DNA of 64,000 nucleotides from Fimenecus sp964527585 (GCA_964527585.1 CAZGPE010000001.1:62001-126000), one strand, 5' to 3'. Counted from the stretch's first letter, positions 26,113-35,040 are shown. Program-made: numbers and translations. The notes: generated by a model not told the origin, from the letters alone.

Positions 26113-27381
26113 TTATGCCTCCTTGCATTTAAGCGCTTTTTGTCCTATATCGTTTCTGTAATACGCATTTTCGAAGTGTATTTTATTAACCGCATTATAC
26201 GACGAATTTATCGCCTGTTCAAGTGTATCTTCGACTTTTGTTACGCCGAGAACTCTTCCGCCGTTTGTCAAAAGTTTTCCGTTTTCGAGTTTTGCTCCGG
26301 CAACAAAAACATTATCATCGAGTTCTTCGGGAATTGTAATTTCAAAGCCCTTTTCGTATTTTACCGGATACCCTTTCGAAGCCATAATTACACAGCAAGC
26401 GCTCTTATCGGAAAACTTAACTTCACATTCCGAAAGTTTCTCATCCGTTACCGCTTTCATAACCGTTAACAAATCGCTTTCGAGAAGAGGAAGTACAACC
26501 TGAGTTTCGGGATCTCCGAATCGGCAGTTGTATTCGATTACTTTCGGGCCGTTTTCGGTAAGCATAAGTCCGAAATAAAGACAACCCTTAAATGTTCTGC
26601 CCTCGTTTTTCATCGCACGCACTGTCGGAAGGAAGATTTTTTCCATACATTCTTGCGCTTGTTTTTCGGTATAGTAAGGGTTCGGTGCAACCGTTCCCAT
26701 TCCGCCCGTATTAAGTCCGGTATCGTTATCGCCGGCACGCTTATGATCCATTGAAGACACCATCGGAACAACGGTGTTTCCGTCGGTGAAAGAGAGAACC
26801 GAAACTTCGGGGCCGGTTAAAAATTCCTCGATTACGATACTGTCGCCGCTTTTTCCGAACTGTTTATCCTGCATAATCGAAACAACGGCACTTTTCGCTT
26901 CTTCCCTCGTCATTGCGATTATAACGCCTTTACCCAAAGCAAGTCCGTCTGCTTTGACAACTGTCGGGATAGGACACTTTTCAACATATTCGAGGGCTTT
27001 TTGAGCGTCGTCGAATACTTCGTAAGCCGCTGTGGGAATACCGTATTTTTTCATAAGATTTTTCGAAAATACCTTACTTCCCTCAATTATTGCGGCATTT
27101 TTTCTCGGTCCGAAGCAGGCAATTCCCTTTTCTTCGAGAGCATCGACACAGCCGAGTACCAACGGATCATCCGGTGCGACAATCGCATACTCGATTTTGT
27201 TTTCGAGTGCGAATTCGACAATTTTTTCAATCTCCGTGGGAGCGATGTCGACAATATTCGCATCTTTCGTCATTCCGCCGTTACCCGACAGAACAAAAAT
27301 CTCTTCAACCTGTTCGTTTTCTTTTATTTTTTTAACGATAGCGTGTTCTCTTCCGCCGCTACCGACAACCATTACTTTCAT
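26113..27381 (-). CDS. purD: Phosphoribosylamine-glycine ligase (GAR synthetase)
   Basis: The 422-residue ATP-grasp enzyme joins phosphoribosylamine and glycine. The N-terminal VMVVGSGGREHAI is the family signature. KADGLALGKGVIIA and VIEYNCRFGDPETQ form the ATP- and Mg-binding parts. The length is normal. It follows the AICAR transformylase gene by 10 nt and leaves only 3 nt to the purL TTG start. Confidence 0.97.
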   Translation of the reverse strand: MKVMVVGSGGREHAIVKKIKENEQVEEIFVLSGNGGMTKDANIVDIAPTEIEKIVEFALENKIEYAIVAPDDPLVLGCVDALEEKGIACFGPRKNAAIIEGSKVFSKNLMKKYGIPTAAYEVFDDAQKALEYVEKCPIPTVVKADGLALGKGVIIAMTREEAKSAVVSIMQDKQFGKSGDSIVIEEFLTGPEVSVLSFTDGNTVVPMVSSMDHKRAGDNDTGLNTGGMGTVAPNPYYTEKQAQECMEKIFLPTVRAMKNEGRTFKGCLYFGLMLTENGPKVIEYNCRFGDPETQVVLPLLESDLLTVMKAVTDEKLSECEVKFSDKSACCVIMASKGYPVKYEKGFEITIPEELDDNVFVAGAKLENGKLLTNGGRVLGVTKVEDTLEQAINSSYNAVNKIHFENAYYRNDIGQKALKCKEA

Positions 27382-27391
27382 ATTTTACCTC

Positions 27392-28576
27392 TTAATGATG
27401 GAATAATCTCATACCGGTAAATGCCATTGTCATTGCATACTTGTCGCAACATTCGATAACGGCACCGTCTCTGATCGAACCGCCGGGCTGTGCGATATAT
27501 TTAACACCCGAACGGTATGCTCTTTCAATGTTATCTGAGAACGGGAAGAACGCATCGGAGCCGAGTGCTACATTGTTTTTGGTTGCAAGATATTCTCTCT
27601 GCTCTTCTTGTGTAAATGGTTTGGGCTTTACAGTAAAATACTTCTGCCATACGCCTTCTGCACAGACATCTTCTTCGTTTTGATTGATGTACGAGTCGAT
27701 AACATTATCTCTGTCCGGTCTTCCTATATCCTCTCTGAAAGGAAGATTTATAACTTTATCTGCCTGTCTCAAGAACCAAGTATCCGCCTTAGTTCCGGCA
27801 AGTCTTGTACAGTGAATTCTCGACTGCTGACCCGCACCGACACCGATTGCCTGTCCGTCAACGGCATAGCAAACCGAGTTCGACTGAGTGTATTTAAGAG
27901 TAATAAGCGCAACAATGAGATCACGAACAGCACTTTCGGGTAAATCTTTGTTTGCGGTTACTATATTTGTAAGCAATTCTTTGTTGATTTCGAAATTGTT
28001 TCTTCCCTGCTCGAAGGTAATTCCGAAAACCTGCTTATGTTCAATCTCGGCGGGAACATAATTCGGGTCGATTTTTACGATATTATAATTGCCTTTTCTT
28101 TTCTGTTTTAAGATTTCAAGCGCTTCGGGTTCATATCCGGGAGCGATTATTCCGTCGGAAACTTCTCTTTTGATAAGTTTTGCGGTTGTAACATCGCAGA
28201 CATCGGAAAGCGCAACCCAATCTCCGAACGAACACATTCTGTCCGTTCCTCTCGCTCTGGCATAAGCACAGGCAAGGGGCGAACCGTCAAGACCTTCAAT
28301 ATCGTCGACAAAACACGCTTTTTTCAAAGTATCCGAAAGCGGAATTCCGACTGCCGCCGATGTCGGACTTACATGCTTAAACGAAGTAACGGCAGGCAAA
28401 CCGAGAGCCTCTTTGAGTTCCTTTACAAGCTGCCACGAATTGAACGCATCGAGAAAATTGATATATCCCGGTCTTCCGCTGAGAATTTCAATCGGGAGAT
28501 CGCTTGAATCTGCCATAAATATCTTGGCGGGTTTTTGATTGGGGTTGCATCCGTATTTGAGTTCGAATTCTTTCAT
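27392..28576 (-). CDS. purV: AICAR transformylase, stand-alone (PurH C-terminal half)
   Basis: The 394-residue protein corresponds to the formyltransferase part of PurH only. FELKYGCNPNQKPA at the N terminus and TSFKHVSPTSAAVGIPL with the catalytic Lys-His pair are its signatures, as are GAGQQSRIHCTRLAG and the C-terminal QPGGSIRDGAVIE. The MGS-like cyclohydrolase domain found in fused PurH is missing; that step is provided by the neighbouring purO. ATG 28576 is preferred because GAGGA lies 8 nt upstream; a GTG at 28591 overlaps the purO stop. Substrates are AICAR and 10-formyl-tetrahydrofolate. Confidence 0.93.
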   Translation of the reverse strand: MKEFELKYGCNPNQKPAKIFMADSSDLPIEILSGRPGYINFLDAFNSWQLVKELKEALGLPAVTSFKHVSPTSAAVGIPLSDTLKKACFVDDIEGLDGSPLACAYARARGTDRMCSFGDWVALSDVCDVTTAKLIKREVSDGIIAPGYEPEALEILKQKRKGNYNIVKIDPNYVPAEIEHKQVFGITFEQGRNNFEINKELLTNIVTANKDLPESAVRDLIVALITLKYTQSNSVCYAVDGQAIGVGAGQQSRIHCTRLAGTKADTWFLRQADKVINLPFREDIGRPDRDNVIDSYINQNEEDVCAEGVWQKYFTVKPKPFTQEEQREYLATKNNVALGSDAFFPFSDNIERAYRSGVKYIAQPGGSIRDGAVIECCDKYAMTMAFTGMRLFHH

Positions 28577-28587
28577 CGTTTGTTTCC

Positions 28588-29304
28588 TCACTTGTTTTTA
28601 TTAACTGTTCTTGACTCATATTTTCCGCTTTCAAGGTCAATGTATCTTACAAAAAGCGAAACCTTATTGTCTTCGTTGAGATTTTCCCAGATAAGATTTG
28701 TCAAAGTGTCAATATCCGCATCGGGCAATTCGAGAGTTTTAGGTTCGCCCTCGAAACTCGGAAGCGGATTTCCGTCGCATTTATATGTATGAATAAACTT
28801 CAACTGTCCGGCAACGGCGTTTTCATAAGCATAAGTATATCTTTGGCAGGATGATGCATCGCCGTCCGCCGATTTGAGAATCGACATCGCAAAATTCATT
28901 TTTCCGCCGTCAACATGGATAATTCCCGAAATTCTCGGAGTATAGTTGGGCTTATCGTCCTCAAATTCTCTTGTACGAAGAGCCTGCTCAAAAGTCATCT
29001 GCTTATCCATAAGTTCGTAAACGGTATCGGTCTGATCGCCGTTTGTAACAATTGTCTTGTTACCCAGAACCCTTACGGGAGCGTAAATTATAAGATGCGG
29101 ATCAACCATTTTGGATTCATCGAAAGCCTGAGTACGAATTCCCTCTCCATCCTCGACAAAAATTCTGTTTCTGCTGTTTTCGCTTCTTCCCATTATAAAA
29201 TATGCCGTAACGGCTTTTTTTCCGTCGGCACTTTTGCCGATCATAATGCCTCTGCCGTGATATGCGAGAGAATTAAGTTCCCGACTGATTGATTTTATCT
29301 CCAT
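28588..29304 (-). CDS. purO: IMP cyclohydrolase, PurO type
   Basis: The 238-residue protein belongs to the IMP_cyclohyd family first described in Archaea. It has the N-terminal LAYHGRGIMIGKSADGKK and YFIMGRSENSRNR segments, and PRISGIIHVDGG in the middle. It would close FAICAR to IMP. It sits directly before the stand-alone AICAR transformylase, so the two together replace PurH. AAAGGA precedes the ATG by about 11 nt. Confidence 0.93.
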   Translation of the reverse strand: MEIKSISRELNSLAYHGRGIMIGKSADGKKAVTAYFIMGRSENSRNRIFVEDGEGIRTQAFDESKMVDPHLIIYAPVRVLGNKTIVTNGDQTDTVYELMDKQMTFEQALRTREFEDDKPNYTPRISGIIHVDGGKMNFAMSILKSADGDASSCQRYTYAYENAVAGQLKFIHTYKCDGNPLPSFEGEPKTLELPDADIDTLTNLIWENLNEDNKVSLFVRYIDLESGKYESRTVNKNK

Positions 29305-29331
29305 AAAGCAATAATCCTTTCAAATTAGGTT

Positions 29332-29970
29332 TTATTCGACGATTGATGTTTTTCCGTTTTCGACCTTGATTTTTCCCGAACAGAAAAGCTCGACAGCTCT
29401 CGGCAAAATTATCCATTCAGCTTGCCGCATAACTCTTTTCTGAAGTTCTTCGGGAGTGTCGCCGTCTTCGATTTCAACCGCTTTTTGTAATATTATCGGA
29501 CCGCCGTCTGCGATTTCGTTTACAAAATGAACGGTTGCGCCCGTAACTTTAACGCCTTTTTCAAGTGCGGCTTCGTGAACATGAAGTCCGTAAAATCCCT
29601 CACCGCAAAAAGACGGAATAAGCGACGGATGAACATTTATTATTCTGTTTCGGTAATGCGAAGTGAACTTTTCGCTTAAAATCGACATAAAACCGGCAAG
29701 CACAATCAAGTCGATTTCCCTTTCGTCGAGAACCGCCATTATTTCGTTTTCGAACGCTTCGGCGCAAGCGAAATCTTTCCTGAGAACCGTCTTGGTTTCG
29801 ATTCCTTCTTTTTTCGCTCTTTCAAGCGCAAATGCGCCCTCTTTGTTCGACAAAACGAGTTCAATGTCTCCGCTTGTGATTATACCGCTTTTTCGGGCAT
29901 CTATTATCGCCTGCAAATTTGTTCCGCCGCCCGAAACCAAAACGGCTATTTTCGACTTTTTACCGAGCAT
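29332..29970 (-). CDS. purN: Phosphoribosylglycinamide formyltransferase
   Basis: The 212-residue folate-dependent enzyme formylates GAR. Signatures are VLVSGGGTNLQAIID (phosphate loop), LAGFMSIL, the catalytic HPSLIPSF region followed by GATVHFVNEIADGGPII. Two ATGs are possible; the one at 29970 has GGGAG 7 nt upstream, while the one at 29976 is too close to it. Confidence 0.95.
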   Translation of the reverse strand: MLGKKSKIAVLVSGGGTNLQAIIDARKSGIITSGDIELVLSNKEGAFALERAKKEGIETKTVLRKDFACAEAFENEIMAVLDEREIDLIVLAGFMSILSEKFTSHYRNRIINVHPSLIPSFCGEGFYGLHVHEAALEKGVKVTGATVHFVNEIADGGPIILQKAVEIEDGDTPEELQKRVMRQAEWIILPRAVELFCSGKIKVENGKTSIVE

Positions 29971-29986
29971 ATTCATTCTCCCGTGT

Positions 29987-31030
29987 TCAGCAGATTTCGA
30001 TTTTGCTGTCAGATTTGATTATTTCACCGATTACATAAGCATCCTCGCCGTTTGCACGGAGAATTTCAAGCGCTTTATCGACATCCTCTTCAGAAACGAC
30101 AATGCTCATACCGACACCCATATTAAAGGTGTTGAACATATCTCTTTCGCTGATATTTCCCGTCTTTGCGAGAAGTTCGAAAATCGGAAGAACCTTAACG
30201 GATTTTCTCTCGACCTTAGCACACAAACCGTCGGGAATACTTCTCGGAATATTTTCGTAAAATCCGCCGCCGGTAATATGAGAAATACCCTTAACCTTAA
30301 CCTGCTCAAGCAAAGCAAGTACGGATTTAACATAAATTTTAGTCGGTGTAAGCAAAGCTTCTCCGATGGATTTTCCGCCCAAAGCATCTACGGGTGTTTT
30401 TATATCGGCATTTTCGACATCGAAAACTTTTCTTACAAGAGAGAAGCCGTTTGAATGAACGCCACTTGATGCAAGAGCGATAATCACATCGCCTTCACGC
30501 ATTGTTTTGTTGTCGATTATCTTATCCTTGTCGACAACGCCCGTGCAGTATCCCGCAAGGTCATATTCGTCAACCGGATAAAATCCGGGCATTTCTGCGG
30601 TTTCTCCGCCGATGAGTGCGGCGCCCGACTGAACACAGCCGTCGCATACACCTTTAACTATATCGGCTATTTTTTCGGGAACATTCTTTCCGCAAGCGAT
30701 ATAGTCAAGGAAGAAAAGCGGTTTTGCACCGCTGCAAATAATATCGTTTACGCACATTGCAACGCAGTCAATACCGACTGTATCGTGCTTGTCCATCAAA
30801 AACGCAAGTTTAAGTTTTGTTCCCACGCCGTCGGTACCGCTTACCAAAACGGGTTTCGAAATACCGGTCAAATCGAGTTCGAAAAGTCCCCCGAAACCGC
30901 CTACATCCGAGCAAACTCCCGATGTCATTGTTGTTGCGATATGTTTTTTCATAAGTTCAACTGCTTTGTATCCGGCTGTAATATCAACACCGGCAGCAGC
31001 GTAAACATCAGATCTTGAATTGTTATTCAT
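29987..31030 (-). CDS. purM: Phosphoribosylformylglycinamidine cyclo-ligase (AIR synthetase)
   Basis: The 347-residue protein forms AIR from FGAM with ATP. It shows SDVYAAAGVDITAGYKAVE at the N terminus, GTDGVGTKLKLA, MCVNDIICSGAKPLFFLDY, GGETAEMPGFY and HITGGGFYENIPRSIP, all typical of PurM. It lies 3 nt after purF and 10 nt before purN. Confidence 0.97.
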   Translation of the reverse strand: MNNNSRSDVYAAAGVDITAGYKAVELMKKHIATTMTSGVCSDVGGFGGLFELDLTGISKPVLVSGTDGVGTKLKLAFLMDKHDTVGIDCVAMCVNDIICSGAKPLFFLDYIACGKNVPEKIADIVKGVCDGCVQSGAALIGGETAEMPGFYPVDEYDLAGYCTGVVDKDKIIDNKTMREGDVIIALASSGVHSNGFSLVRKVFDVENADIKTPVDALGGKSIGEALLTPTKIYVKSVLALLEQVKVKGISHITGGGFYENIPRSIPDGLCAKVERKSVKVLPIFELLAKTGNISERDMFNTFNMGVGMSIVVSEEDVDKALEILRANGEDAYVIGEIIKSDSKIEIC

Positions 31031-31033
31031 AAT

Positions 31034-32458
31034 TTATTCCTTTCCGTTCCAACAGTATGTGCAAAGGTCCTCGGCAGGCAAGCCGATTGCTTCGATAATT
31101 CCTTCGAGGCTTTGGAATTCAAGAGAAGCCAAATGCAGTTTTTCGCAAATATTTTCTCTTAACTTTTTACCTCTTTGTGTGTTCGCATCGGAGTATTCTT
31201 CAATGTAATTAAATCCTTCTTCACCCTCAAGTTCCATAATAACCCGTCTTGCGATAAGTTCCATTTCGCTTGTGGCACGGGAGAAGTTAAGGTATTTACA
31301 TCCGTACATTATCGGCGGACACGCAGAACGCATATGAACCGATTTAGCGCCGCTTTCATAAAGAAAATCAACCGTTTCTTTAAGCTGAGTTCCTCTGACA
31401 ATCGAGTCATCGACAAACAGCAGGTTTTTACCTTCGATAAGTTCTTTAACGGGTATTTGCTTCATTTTGGCGATCTTATTTCTCTCCGCCTGATTCGTCG
31501 GCATAAAACTTCTTGACCATGTCGGAGAATATTTAATAAAGGCTCTCGCAAACGGGATTGAGCTTTCGTTTGAATATCCGATAGCGTGAGGCGTACCAGA
31601 ATCGGGAACACCGCCGACATAATCCACATCTTCGCAAACACCGGTTTTCATATCGGTTCTCGCCATTATTCTGCCGTTATCGTAGCGCATTTTTTCGACA
31701 TTTACGCCTTCGTAAGTCGAAGTCGGGTAACCGTAATAACTCCAGAGGAAAGCGCAGATTTTCTTTTTCTTCGTTCCTTTTTTCAGTTGTATTATCTCAT
31801 CGGTTGTGATTTCTACGATTTCACCGGACTCAAGTTCTTTTACCAACTCATATCCGAGTTTTTCGTAAGCGAACGACTCAAACGAAACTGCATATCCCGT
31901 GTCGCTTTTTCCGACTTGAATCGGAATTCTGCCGTTTTTGTCCCTTGCGGCGATAATCGTTCCCGTTTCGGTAAGCAAAATTACCGACGCCGTACCTTTG
32001 ATTACCTGCTGAGCGAATTCGATTCCGTCTTTGAAATTGTCTTTAAGACTTATCAACGATGCAACAAGTTCGTTTGAATTGACCTTTCCGCCGGTCATTG
32101 CGTCAAAATGGCCGCAATCCGTAATCAGATATTCGTCTATGAGTTCATCCGAATTGTTAATAATACCGATTGTGCAAATCGCAAATGTTCCGAGTTTCGA
32201 GCGAATCAAAAGAGGCTGAGGATCGGTATCGCTTATACATCCGATTGCCGAAGTACCTTTCATCTCTTCGAAAATATGCTCAAACTTGGTTCTGAAAGGA
32301 GCGTTTTCGATATTGTGTATTTTTCTCTGCAATCCGATTTCTTTATCGTATGCCGCAAGTCCGCCTCGGCGTGTGCCTAAATGCGAATGATAATCGACAC
32401 CGAAAAAGACATCGAGCAGACATTCTTCTTTGGAAACAACTCCGAAAAATCCACCCAT
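31034..32458 (-). CDS. purF: Amidophosphoribosyltransferase homologue lacking the N-terminal catalytic cysteine
   Basis: The 474-residue protein has the PurF architecture: an N-terminal Ntn glutaminase-like domain (1-230) and a C-terminal phosphoribosyltransferase domain with the PRPP loop LFVDDSIVRGTQ. The N terminus is MGGFFGVVSKEE, so the Cys that becomes residue 1 and hydrolyses glutamine in ordinary PurF is replaced by glycine. The usual HNG near residue 100 is IINNSD. No upstream start would restore a cysteine because purC ends 15 nt before. A group of anaerobe PurF homologues with the MGGFFG start is known to me. It may use free ammonia or another amidotransferase. It is the only purF candidate in the operon. 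Confidence 0.85.
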   Translation of the reverse strand: MGGFFGVVSKEECLLDVFFGVDYHSHLGTRRGGLAAYDKEIGLQRKIHNIENAPFRTKFEHIFEEMKGTSAIGCISDTDPQPLLIRSKLGTFAICTIGIINNSDELIDEYLITDCGHFDAMTGGKVNSNELVASLISLKDNFKDGIEFAQQVIKGTASVILLTETGTIIAARDKNGRIPIQVGKSDTGYAVSFESFAYEKLGYELVKELESGEIVEITTDEIIQLKKGTKKKKICAFLWSYYGYPTSTYEGVNVEKMRYDNGRIMARTDMKTGVCEDVDYVGGVPDSGTPHAIGYSNESSIPFARAFIKYSPTWSRSFMPTNQAERNKIAKMKQIPVKELIEGKNLLFVDDSIVRGTQLKETVDFLYESGAKSVHMRSACPPIMYGCKYLNFSRATSEMELIARRVIMELEGEEGFNYIEEYSDANTQRGKKLRENICEKLHLASLEFQSLEGIIEAIGLPAEDLCTYCWNGKE

Positions 32459-32473
32459 TAACTGTTCCCCCGA

Positions 32474-33184
32474 TTATTCACCGAATACACGGTGCATCAT
32501 TTCTTTGTAAGCGTCTTCGACTCCGCCCATATCTCTGCGGAAACGGTCTTTATCAAGTTTTTCGTTTGTCTGTGCGTCCCAGAAACGACAGGTATCGGGA
32601 GAAATTTCATCGGCAAGAACGATTGTGCCGTCGGAGAGTCTGCCGAATTCGAGTTTGAAATCAACAAGTTTAACTCCGAGACCGATGAAGTATTCTTTAA
32701 GGATTTCATTTATCTTAAATGCCATTGATTTGATTGTGTTGATTTCCTCTTTTGTCGCAAGAGAGAGAGCAACTGCATGGTATGAATTCATAAGCGGATC
32801 ATGGAGATCGTCGTTTTTATAGGAGAATTCAATTGTCGGCTCAGCGAAAACAATGCCCTCTTCAACGCCGAAACGCTTTGCGAAAGAACCTGCGGAAATG
32901 TTTCTGATAATAACTTCAAGAGGTACAATGGAAACTTTTTTTACAACTGTTTCGTTGTCATTGAGTTCTTCGACAAAATGAGTCTTTACGCCGTTTTTTT
33001 CGAGAATCTGCATAAGGTAATTAGACATACGGTTGTTAATTGCGCCTTTTCCGGCAATCGTACCTTTTTTAAGTCCGTCAAGTGCGGTTGCATCGTCCTT
33101 ATATGAAACGATAACCTTTTCCGGATCCTGTGTAGCGAATACCTTTTTTGCTTTTCCCTCATAGAGCTGAACTGTCTTTTCCAT
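32474..33184 (-). CDS. purC: SAICAR synthetase
   Basis: The 236-residue enzyme joins CAIR and aspartate. It has the N-terminal YEGKAKKVFAT, FKDDATALDG-like YKDDATALDGLKKG, PLEVIIRNISAGSFAKR and VDFKLEFG/DEISPDTCRFWD signatures. The length matches the short bacterial form. AAGGAG precedes the ATG. The gene follows purE by about 50 nt. Confidence 0.97.
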   Translation of the reverse strand: MEKTVQLYEGKAKKVFATQDPEKVIVSYKDDATALDGLKKGTIAGKGAINNRMSNYLMQILEKNGVKTHFVEELNDNETVVKKVSIVPLEVIIRNISAGSFAKRFGVEEGIVFAEPTIEFSYKNDDLHDPLMNSYHAVALSLATKEEINTIKSMAFKINEILKEYFIGLGVKLVDFKLEFGRLSDGTIVLADEISPDTCRFWDAQTNEKLDKDRFRRDMGGVEDAYKEMMHRVFGE

Positions 33185-33233
33185 TTTTTATTCTCCTTAT
33201 TGAAATGTATATTTTCTTAATTTCTTACTGCAA

Positions 33234-33731
33234 TTATTTATTTGCGAACTGCTCGCAGATTTCTCTGTCTTTTTCGAGAACTTTTTTCTTGTTCTGCTCA
33301 CGCATCGAAACGAGTTTCGCATCAAGCTGTTGATCACCTACGGCAAGTATCTGCGCCGCAAGAAGAGCCGCATTCACTCCGCCGTTTATCGCAACCGTCG
33401 CAACCGGAATACCCGAAGGCATCTGCACGGTCGAAAGAAGCGCATCCATTCCGTCAAGCGCCGCCGATTTGCAGGGAATTCCGATAACGGGAAGCGTTGT
33501 GTTTGCGGCAATCGCTCCCGCAAGATGAGCCGCCATTCCCGCAGCTGCGATTAAAACACCGTAGCCGTTTTCTTTTGCATTACGGGTAAATTCGGCTGCC
33601 TGTTCGGGCGTTCTGTGTGCCGAATAAACATGAACCGTATATTCCACCGAAAGTGTATCAAGCATATCGGTGCATTTTCGGATAATGGGTAAATCGCTGT
33701 CGCTTCCCATTATAATTCCGACTTTTTTCAT
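33234..33731 (-). CDS. purE: N5-carboxyaminoimidazole ribonucleotide mutase
   Basis: The 165-residue protein starts KKVGIIMGSDSDLP and contains SAHRTPEQA and the central GMAAHLAGAIAANTTLPVIGIP and SIVQMPSGIPVATVAI-type segments. It shifts or adds the carboxyl group to form CAIR. No purK is seen, so it may be a class II enzyme working directly on AIR and CO2; this cannot be settled by reading. ATG 33731 lies 7 nt after AAGGAGG. It is the first gene of the operon under the ZTP riboswitch. Confidence 0.96.
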   Translation of the reverse strand: MKKVGIIMGSDSDLPIIRKCTDMLDTLSVEYTVHVYSAHRTPEQAAEFTRNAKENGYGVLIAAAGMAAHLAGAIAANTTLPVIGIPCKSAALDGMDALLSTVQMPSGIPVATVAINGGVNAALLAAQILAVGDQQLDAKLVSMREQNKKKVLEKDREICEQFANK

Positions 33732-33760
33732 CAAAATTCCTCCTTAAAATCAACAAAAAC

Positions 33761-33802
33761 AAAAAGGGCACACTTAACCCTTTTATCAGGTTAAATGTGC
33801 CC
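33761..33802 (-). terminator. Expression-platform terminator of the ZTP riboswitch
   Basis: On the minus strand GGGCACATTTAACC (33802-33789) pairs with GGTTAAGTGTGCCC (33779-33766), followed by TTTTTG. Its first bases are shared with the 3' end of the aptamer, so aptamer folding and terminator formation exclude each other: an ON switch when ZTP is bound. Confidence 0.88.
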
Positions 33803-33886
33803 AGACGGTCGGCTTATATATACCAAATTATTCCTTGTTCCCCTGTGGTGCTCCACATACTCCGTCAGTCGCAAGAAACCTAAAAC
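33797..33886 (-). ncRNA. ZTP (pfl) riboswitch controlling the purine operon
   Basis: Read on the minus strand, the leader shows the pfl/ZTP aptamer parts in order. P1 is TTTCTTG (33878-33872) with CAAGGAA (33837-33831). The core GACTGACGG follows, then hairpin P2 TGTGG/CCACA (33857-33853, 33848-33844), AGGGGAA, and the 3' element GCCGACCGTCTGGGCA ending near 33798. The pseudoknot GACGG (33866-33862) with CCGTC (33808-33804) is kept by paired changes relative to the usual GGCG/CGCC. ZTP/ZMP signals lack of 10-formyl-folate, which fits a purine operon. Confidence 0.9.
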
Positions 33887-33899
33887 TCGGTATGTATAA

Positions 33900-33929
33900 A
33901 GTATACCATATCCTCAGGCGGTTAGTCAA
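33900..33929 (-). promoter_or_regulatory. Promoter of the purine operon
   Basis: TTGACT (33929-33924), an 18-bp spacer and TATACT (33905-33900) on the minus strand. The predicted transcript start near 33893 is just ahead of the riboswitch. Confidence 0.75.
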
Positions 33930-34000
33930 GAATTAACGCCTTGCAAACGGATGGTTACTTTCATAATTTTCAACAAAAAACGACTCTCTTTTTTGTCTAT

Positions 34001-34309
34001 TTACACTACTAAAAACGAAAGCAGAAATACGGACATACAACATCCGATTGCAACAATAAAAAGGTTGCCCGTAAAATATGAAAGAAGTATTCCCACAATC
34101 AGCGCCGCCGCTCCCGTAAGAGTGCTTCCCGTTGCCGAAAGTATCGCAGGGAAAGTCATTACCGTAAGCGTAACATAGGGTATGTAATAAAGCAGAGAAC
34201 GGATAAATCTGTTTTTGATCGGTTTTCTCATTACGGTCATCGGCAAAGTTCTCAAAAGATAACTGACTCCCGCCATAATGAATATATATATGTATACATT
34301 TCCGCTCAC
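34001..34309 (-). CDS. azlD: AzlD-family branched-chain amino acid exporter subunit
   Basis: The 102-residue protein has four hydrophobic helices. It starts at GTG 34309 behind GGGGGA and overlaps the azlC stop by 4 nt (GTGA). The segment SYLLRTLPMTVMRK is typical for AzlD, the small partner of AzlC in export of branched-chain amino acids or analogues. The substrate is inferred from the family only. No strong terminator was seen in the 60 bases after the stop. Confidence 0.9.
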   Translation of the reverse strand: MSGNVYIYIFIMAGVSYLLRTLPMTVMRKPIKNRFIRSLLYYIPYVTLTVMTFPAILSATGSTLTGAAALIVGILLSYFTGNLFIVAIGCCMSVFLLSFLVV

Positions 34310-35040
34310 TTTTCATCCCCCTTTTCTTCGTCGTTTATCGGAAATACCAACGCAGCGATAACCGAAAGAACAACGGTAAGGATAATCACTCTCATACTTT
34401 CCGAAATTTTCGAAAACAGCGGAATCAAAACCGAAACTCCGCTCACGGCAAAACTCGCTATCACCACCGCAGCGATTTTTTTATCTTTTCTGCAAGGCGG
34501 AATAACAACCGCCAAAAGCATAGCATACGCCGCAACCGAAAGTGCGGTTGTAATTCTGATGGGAAGAATATTTCCGAGAATTATTCCGAACGCTCCGCCC
34601 AAAGACCACATCGGCAGTGCTACCGTAAACGCTCCGTACATATACGAAGGCTTTATATAGCCGGGATAGGCAACCGCCAAAGCGAAAAGTTCGTCCGTTA
34701 AATCAAATCCGATAAGAAAACGGTGATACAAAGGTGTATTCGGTGAAAATTTTTGGCTCATCGTACAACTCATAAGAATATATCTTGCGTTTGTAACAAG
34801 AATTATAAGCGCCATCGTAACATAAGCCGTGTTTTCGGCAATTGCGGAAATACCGGCAACTTCACCCGCAGACGCATTGTTGAAAAAGCCCATAAGTAAG
34901 CCCTGCCAAGCAGTCATGCCGATATTTTTCGCCGCTATTCCGATAGAAAACGAAACGGCAAAATACCCTAAACCGATCGGTATTGCATCCTTCATTCCGT
35001 TGAAAAACGGCTTTTTTAATGTACGGGCCAAATCCGTCAT
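34306..35040 (-). CDS. azlC: AzlC-family branched-chain amino acid exporter, large subunit
   Basis: The 244-residue protein has about seven or eight hydrophobic helices and the AzlC signatures IPIGLGYFAVSFSIGIAA and FNNASAGEVAG near the N terminus and YILMSCTMSQKF further on. The family exports branched-chain amino acids together with AzlD. GAGGTGAAGAA precedes the ATG. A -35/-10 pair lies upstream. Confidence 0.92.
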   Translation of the reverse strand: MTDLARTLKKPFFNGMKDAIPIGLGYFAVSFSIGIAAKNIGMTAWQGLLMGFFNNASAGEVAGISAIAENTAYVTMALIILVTNARYILMSCTMSQKFSPNTPLYHRFLIGFDLTDELFALAVAYPGYIKPSYMYGAFTVALPMWSLGGAFGIILGNILPIRITTALSVAAYAMLLAVVIPPCRKDKKIAAVVIASFAVSGVSVLIPLFSKISESMRVIILTVVLSVIAALVFPINDEEKGDEK

